Shown here one piece after another: positions 61,312-64,000 of a stretch of DNA of 64,000 nucleotides. A program made the translations under genes and the position numbers. The notes under the pieces are model-generated. The model worked only from the letters and a program-made list of their open reading frames with translations, ran no database searches and was not told the origin of the DNA. The stretch is from Fasciolopsis buskii (taxonomy: Eukaryota; Platyhelminthes; Trematoda; Plagiorchiida; Fasciolidae), in the NCBI GenBank assembly GCA_008360955.1, contig LUCM01006822.1, forward strand, positions 42,439 to 106,438, given 5' to 3'. The first letter of the stretch is position 1. Each line of letters starts with the position of its first letter.

Positions 61312-62063
61312 CGTGTGTTGAGTGGTTGCCGACAGCCTTACTGCCGATTTGTTAGACGCATTCTGCTGTCTAGAACATAAATACGCTAGTCCGGTTATGT
61401 CGTGGACTTACCTAGAGTCCATTATTCATAAGTTGTTTCATTTCATAGCAATGTGTGATGGTATCTATAAACCTCCCACAAATTTTAAACACTAAAGTAT
61501 TGGAATAGATGAAATTCATTTTTTGGGGCTGAAGTAAACTAAAAGTTTTTTGCAAATCTGCATGTTTGCTTTGTACACATTGTGAAGGACAAAAATGTTT
61601 ATCTGTGCCCTGATTGGATTTTGTAACTTTGTTCTATTCTGTTCAGTATTATTTACAACGTGGAATATTTGTTCTTCGTGGATTAGGAAATGAGGCAACA
61701 TAGAGAAGACCGAACGGGACAAAGACTGGAACAAAGAAAGCCTGGTTCCAATTTGGAAGATTTTTCCATTCAGAATGAGAAAGAATGTGAAAACTGTTGT
61801 TTTGGATCAGGTAACCACGAACATACGAAACACAACAACATACATGAATAGTTTCTCGGGAGCAAATACAAGTGCAAATTTTCGGAATATTTTTTAGCTA
61901 TTGGGATTTGGAGCAAGTGAGTTTGGACACAAATTGGAAGGAATTCAGGAATGAAATTATTGTTCAGTAGTTTTCGTCTAATCCATACCGTGTACATAAC
62001 CTAGAAAAAGATCGATATCTTCCATTTGGAAAGTATTTATGAGCAGGTATGCAAAGAGCAAAG
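54801..62063. other. Seven kilobases without a recognisable gene
   Basis: Open frames such as 57582-57175 (minus, 135 codons), 59040-59426 and 60910-61230 (plus) have no domain, repeat partner or convincing pair of splice sites. A strong acceptor TTTTTTTTTCCTGCAG (minus, 58200) opens a 65-codon frame to 58001 that I cannot assign. It is probably intron and intergenic DNA. Confidence 0.5.
61280..61318. repeat. Compound (TA)n(TG)n microsatellite
   Basis: Ten TA units run directly into TG units with one GC interruption. Confidence 0.95.
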
Positions 62064-62896
62064 TTAAACAATCGAAATTTTTTGCATCTTCTCCCGTATG
62101 AGTAGACCTCCGTCTGCATCGACCGACAGACCGCTGCTACCAGTCCCAATGACACCACTATGAATGGACCCTGTTAAGGTGCCCCCGTTACGCGATAACG
62201 TGATTCCATGCCCTGGAAGTTGTCGCGATGGTTTTCGTTGTAGTCTAGATGAGATGGGTGGTTGTGTTCGGTGGAACTCGTGAACCGGAATAAGTTGATG
62301 CCGCGAGGCACAGTCATGTTGCACAGTCTGTGTCAGACGGGATTCATGAACATGTGTGTTCATCGTATGCGAATGCTGATGATGGTGATGAGTCGTGATT
62401 GACGGTTGAAAAGTTGTTGGAGATAATGGTAATGGAACTGACGGGGACATGTTGGCGTCCACGGATGGATTCGCCTGCCGTTTTCCTACAGTACCTGTGC
62501 CAGTTGCATTGAGACTTATGGATCCGGTCCGTTTGAGCGTCCCCTTACCCAAGGAATCCACATCGGTATGTGAGTTGTGGTGCGAGCGTGACTGAACTCG
62601 TATTGTTGACGAATGATGGTGGTGATGATGAGGACGTCGATGCATTTGTGTTTGCGTTGGTTGGTGCGACTTATGGGCATTCGGACACTGATGTCTGTGT
62701 GGCTTCTGACTACTCTGAGGTGCAGAAGCAAGTGAATGCTTGGACCCGGTCAGTTCAGCCAATGGGTCACTTGGCATTTTTAGTCGACGTTTCCGTTCCC
62801 GGTAGTAGATAAAACCCACTAATCCAAGAAGCAGTGCAAAGGTCAGCAGCACACCGATTCCAATATGTAGGAAGTTGTACGCGATGGCCTTCATAC
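62064..62896 (-). CDS. Terminal exon of a single-pass membrane protein with His-rich tail and PDZ-ligand end
   Basis: This 833-bp exon starts after acceptor TATTATTTTCCAG and ends with TAA at 62066-62064. Counting from its Met (62894), residues 11-31 (IGIGVLLTFALLLGLVGFIY Y) form one transmembrane helix. The basic RERKRRLK (32-39) then marks the cytoplasmic side. The 240-residue tail is low-complexity, rich in His, Ser, Thr and Gln, with His6 at 89-94 and HHHHQHSH near 169-176. It ends Q-K-I-S-I-V, which fits the class I PDZ-ligand pattern S/T-x-hydrophobic. The exon begins with two bases of a split codon, so the extracellular part lies upstream. The frame also stays open to 62966, so an unspliced start there cannot be excluded. 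Family not recognised. Confidence 0.75.
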
Positions 62897-64000
62897 CTGG
62901 AAAATAATATGCAGATGGCTTGAGGTTATTCGACCACTTCACATCACGAAATGAAGCGCTTTGCAACGATAATTTTGTTCAAGAAGCAAAAGCGTTAACT
63001 GAATGATTTGACAGAACAACTGGAATTTGACAGTTTTACCATAACATTATGGGAACTGATACTATCGATCAGGAAAATCTTCGATACATCTGTGTTCCAG
63101 AATACGGAAGCAAAGGTACAATGCAGATCACCACGCTGAACAGTAAATAAACTGCACTGTTAAGGAAATAAGCCTGAATTTCATTGCTTGAGTTGTTTGT
63201 TGAAGCAATTTTGATGATGGCCAAATTTTCGAATGGCGCTGGTGGTACCTAGCATATAACAGATGCTTAAGAATCCGCGCCCAACCCTGATCAGACAAGA
63301 CATGGAGCTGATTTATTACTACCAAGCTCAAGACGACGTGGATCCAAAATAAGTATTTGAACATGTTGCAAACTCTGAAGCCTAAAAATTCGAACATCAA
63401 CGAGAGTCTTGTTGTCCTTAGGGATCCAGTCAACGAACCTTGTGACCACGGACGAAAATGCCACAAAATGTAGTTTTCTTTGAAATCCATGGTGCAAAAT
63501 GTTCAAACAGTAAAAACCAACCGAAACGTTAACTGATTGGAAACTATGTTGATCATCGCTTCCATGACGGTACACTTCTTGTGCGTAGAAATGCAGATGT
63601 CGGTAAGACATGCTGATGCAAATCTCTACGATGCGTTGGACTACTCATGAGTAACTGATAATATGAATATGTTGAGAAAACAAGTTGGCGAACAAGCTCG
63701 TTTTCAGTGATTCGTACTCATGCCATTACATCACTATATATATATATATATATATCCAGGTTGGCAAAGTGTCGCCTCTTGAGCACTGCGGAAGCTGTCG
63801 CAATCCGTCATCACAATCCTCCACTTTGTTCTCAAAAACAATTTGTGGTTGCGCTTCAACTCCCTTGGCCCACCCCCCGTCCCAATACAAACCCTAGACA
63901 ACAAAACAATTAACACCACAAATCCCTTCCCCACCCATATTTGTATATGACTAATCCAATCCTTCCTATAGTGAAAATATTTTGTCACGATGTATATATA
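62897..64000 (-). other. Upstream sequence of the membrane-protein gene, probably intron
   Basis: No certain exon. A minus frame at about 63260-63070 (VPPAPFENLAIIKIASTNNS...) looks protein-like and follows an AG, but the only phase-compatible donor is weak. A (TA)n run lies at 63735-63755. Confidence 0.4.
63735..63755. repeat. (TA)n microsatellite
   Basis: About ten TA units. Confidence 0.95.

Noticed and set aside
62570..62812. 80-codon plus-strand frame opposite the membrane-protein exon
   Set aside because: It is the antisense shadow of the His-rich coding repeat.
63070..63260. Minus-strand frame VPPAPFENLAIIKIASTNNS... as the exon before the transmembrane exon
   Set aside because: Looks protein-like, but the only phase-1 donor (A|GTGCAG) is weak and no domain is recognisable.
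1..64000. CRISPR arrays, bacterial operons, rRNA genes, phage-like modules
   Set aside because: No regularly spaced repeats, ribosome-binding-site spaced gene strings or conserved rRNA segments; all coding signals are eukaryotic exons or retroelement relics.

Overview
This is eukaryotic genomic DNA, most likely from a parasitic flatworm (trematode). There are no long open reading frames. Coding sequence is split into small exons with GT-AG introns. One gene has four introns of 34-48 bp at its 5' end followed by introns of 6.4 and 10.7 kb, an intron-size skew known from schistosome genes. Most of the window is decayed retroelement sequence of types common in flatworms: RTE-like and CR1/Jockey-like LINEs, Ty3/Gypsy, and tRNA-derived SINEs. 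There are no bacterial operons, rRNA, recognisable tRNA genes or CRISPR arrays.

The main gene, read exon by exon on the minus strand from 23209 down to 5116, is the 32-kDa subunit of replication protein A (RPA2). Seven coding exons join in phase to a 263-residue product with a Gly/Tyr-rich N-terminus, an OB fold and a C-terminal winged helix. The first five exons sit within 0.6 kb (22627-23209). Exon 6 (15938-16221) and exon 7 (5116-5197) lie far downstream across TE-filled introns. A further well-spliced 102-bp candidate exon lies inside intron 6 (7988-8089). A 97%-identical, oppositely oriented repeat pair brackets exon 6.

Layout: 1-1050 RTE-like RT fragment (+). 1051-5115 mostly featureless, with a SINE. 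5116-23209 the RPA2 gene, whose introns hold RTE-like and Jockey/CR1-like fragments and two more SINE copies. 23380-26400 a CR1-like LINE (-) ending about 170 bp upstream of the RPA2 start and interrupted by an LTR-like repeat. 27900-29040 a second CR1-like fragment (-). 29317-31353 an inverted repeat. 33190-33700 a CR1-like 3' end (-). 33900-40080 unclassified repeats. 40300-45000 a Jockey/CR1-like LINE with endonuclease and RT (+). 45738-46412 a possible pogo/Tigger relic (+). 47230-49470 the 5' half of a Ty3/Gypsy element (-). 53320-54800 the 3' half of a Ty3/Gypsy element (-). 54800-62060 nothing recognisable.

At the right end (62064-62896, minus) is the terminal exon of a second gene. 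It encodes one transmembrane helix, a basic stop-transfer segment, a His/Ser/Thr-rich cytoplasmic tail and a C-terminal S-I-V that fits a class I PDZ ligand. The rest of that gene lies beyond or was not resolved.

Exon coordinates come from reading splice sites and homology by eye. Retroelement borders are approximate.
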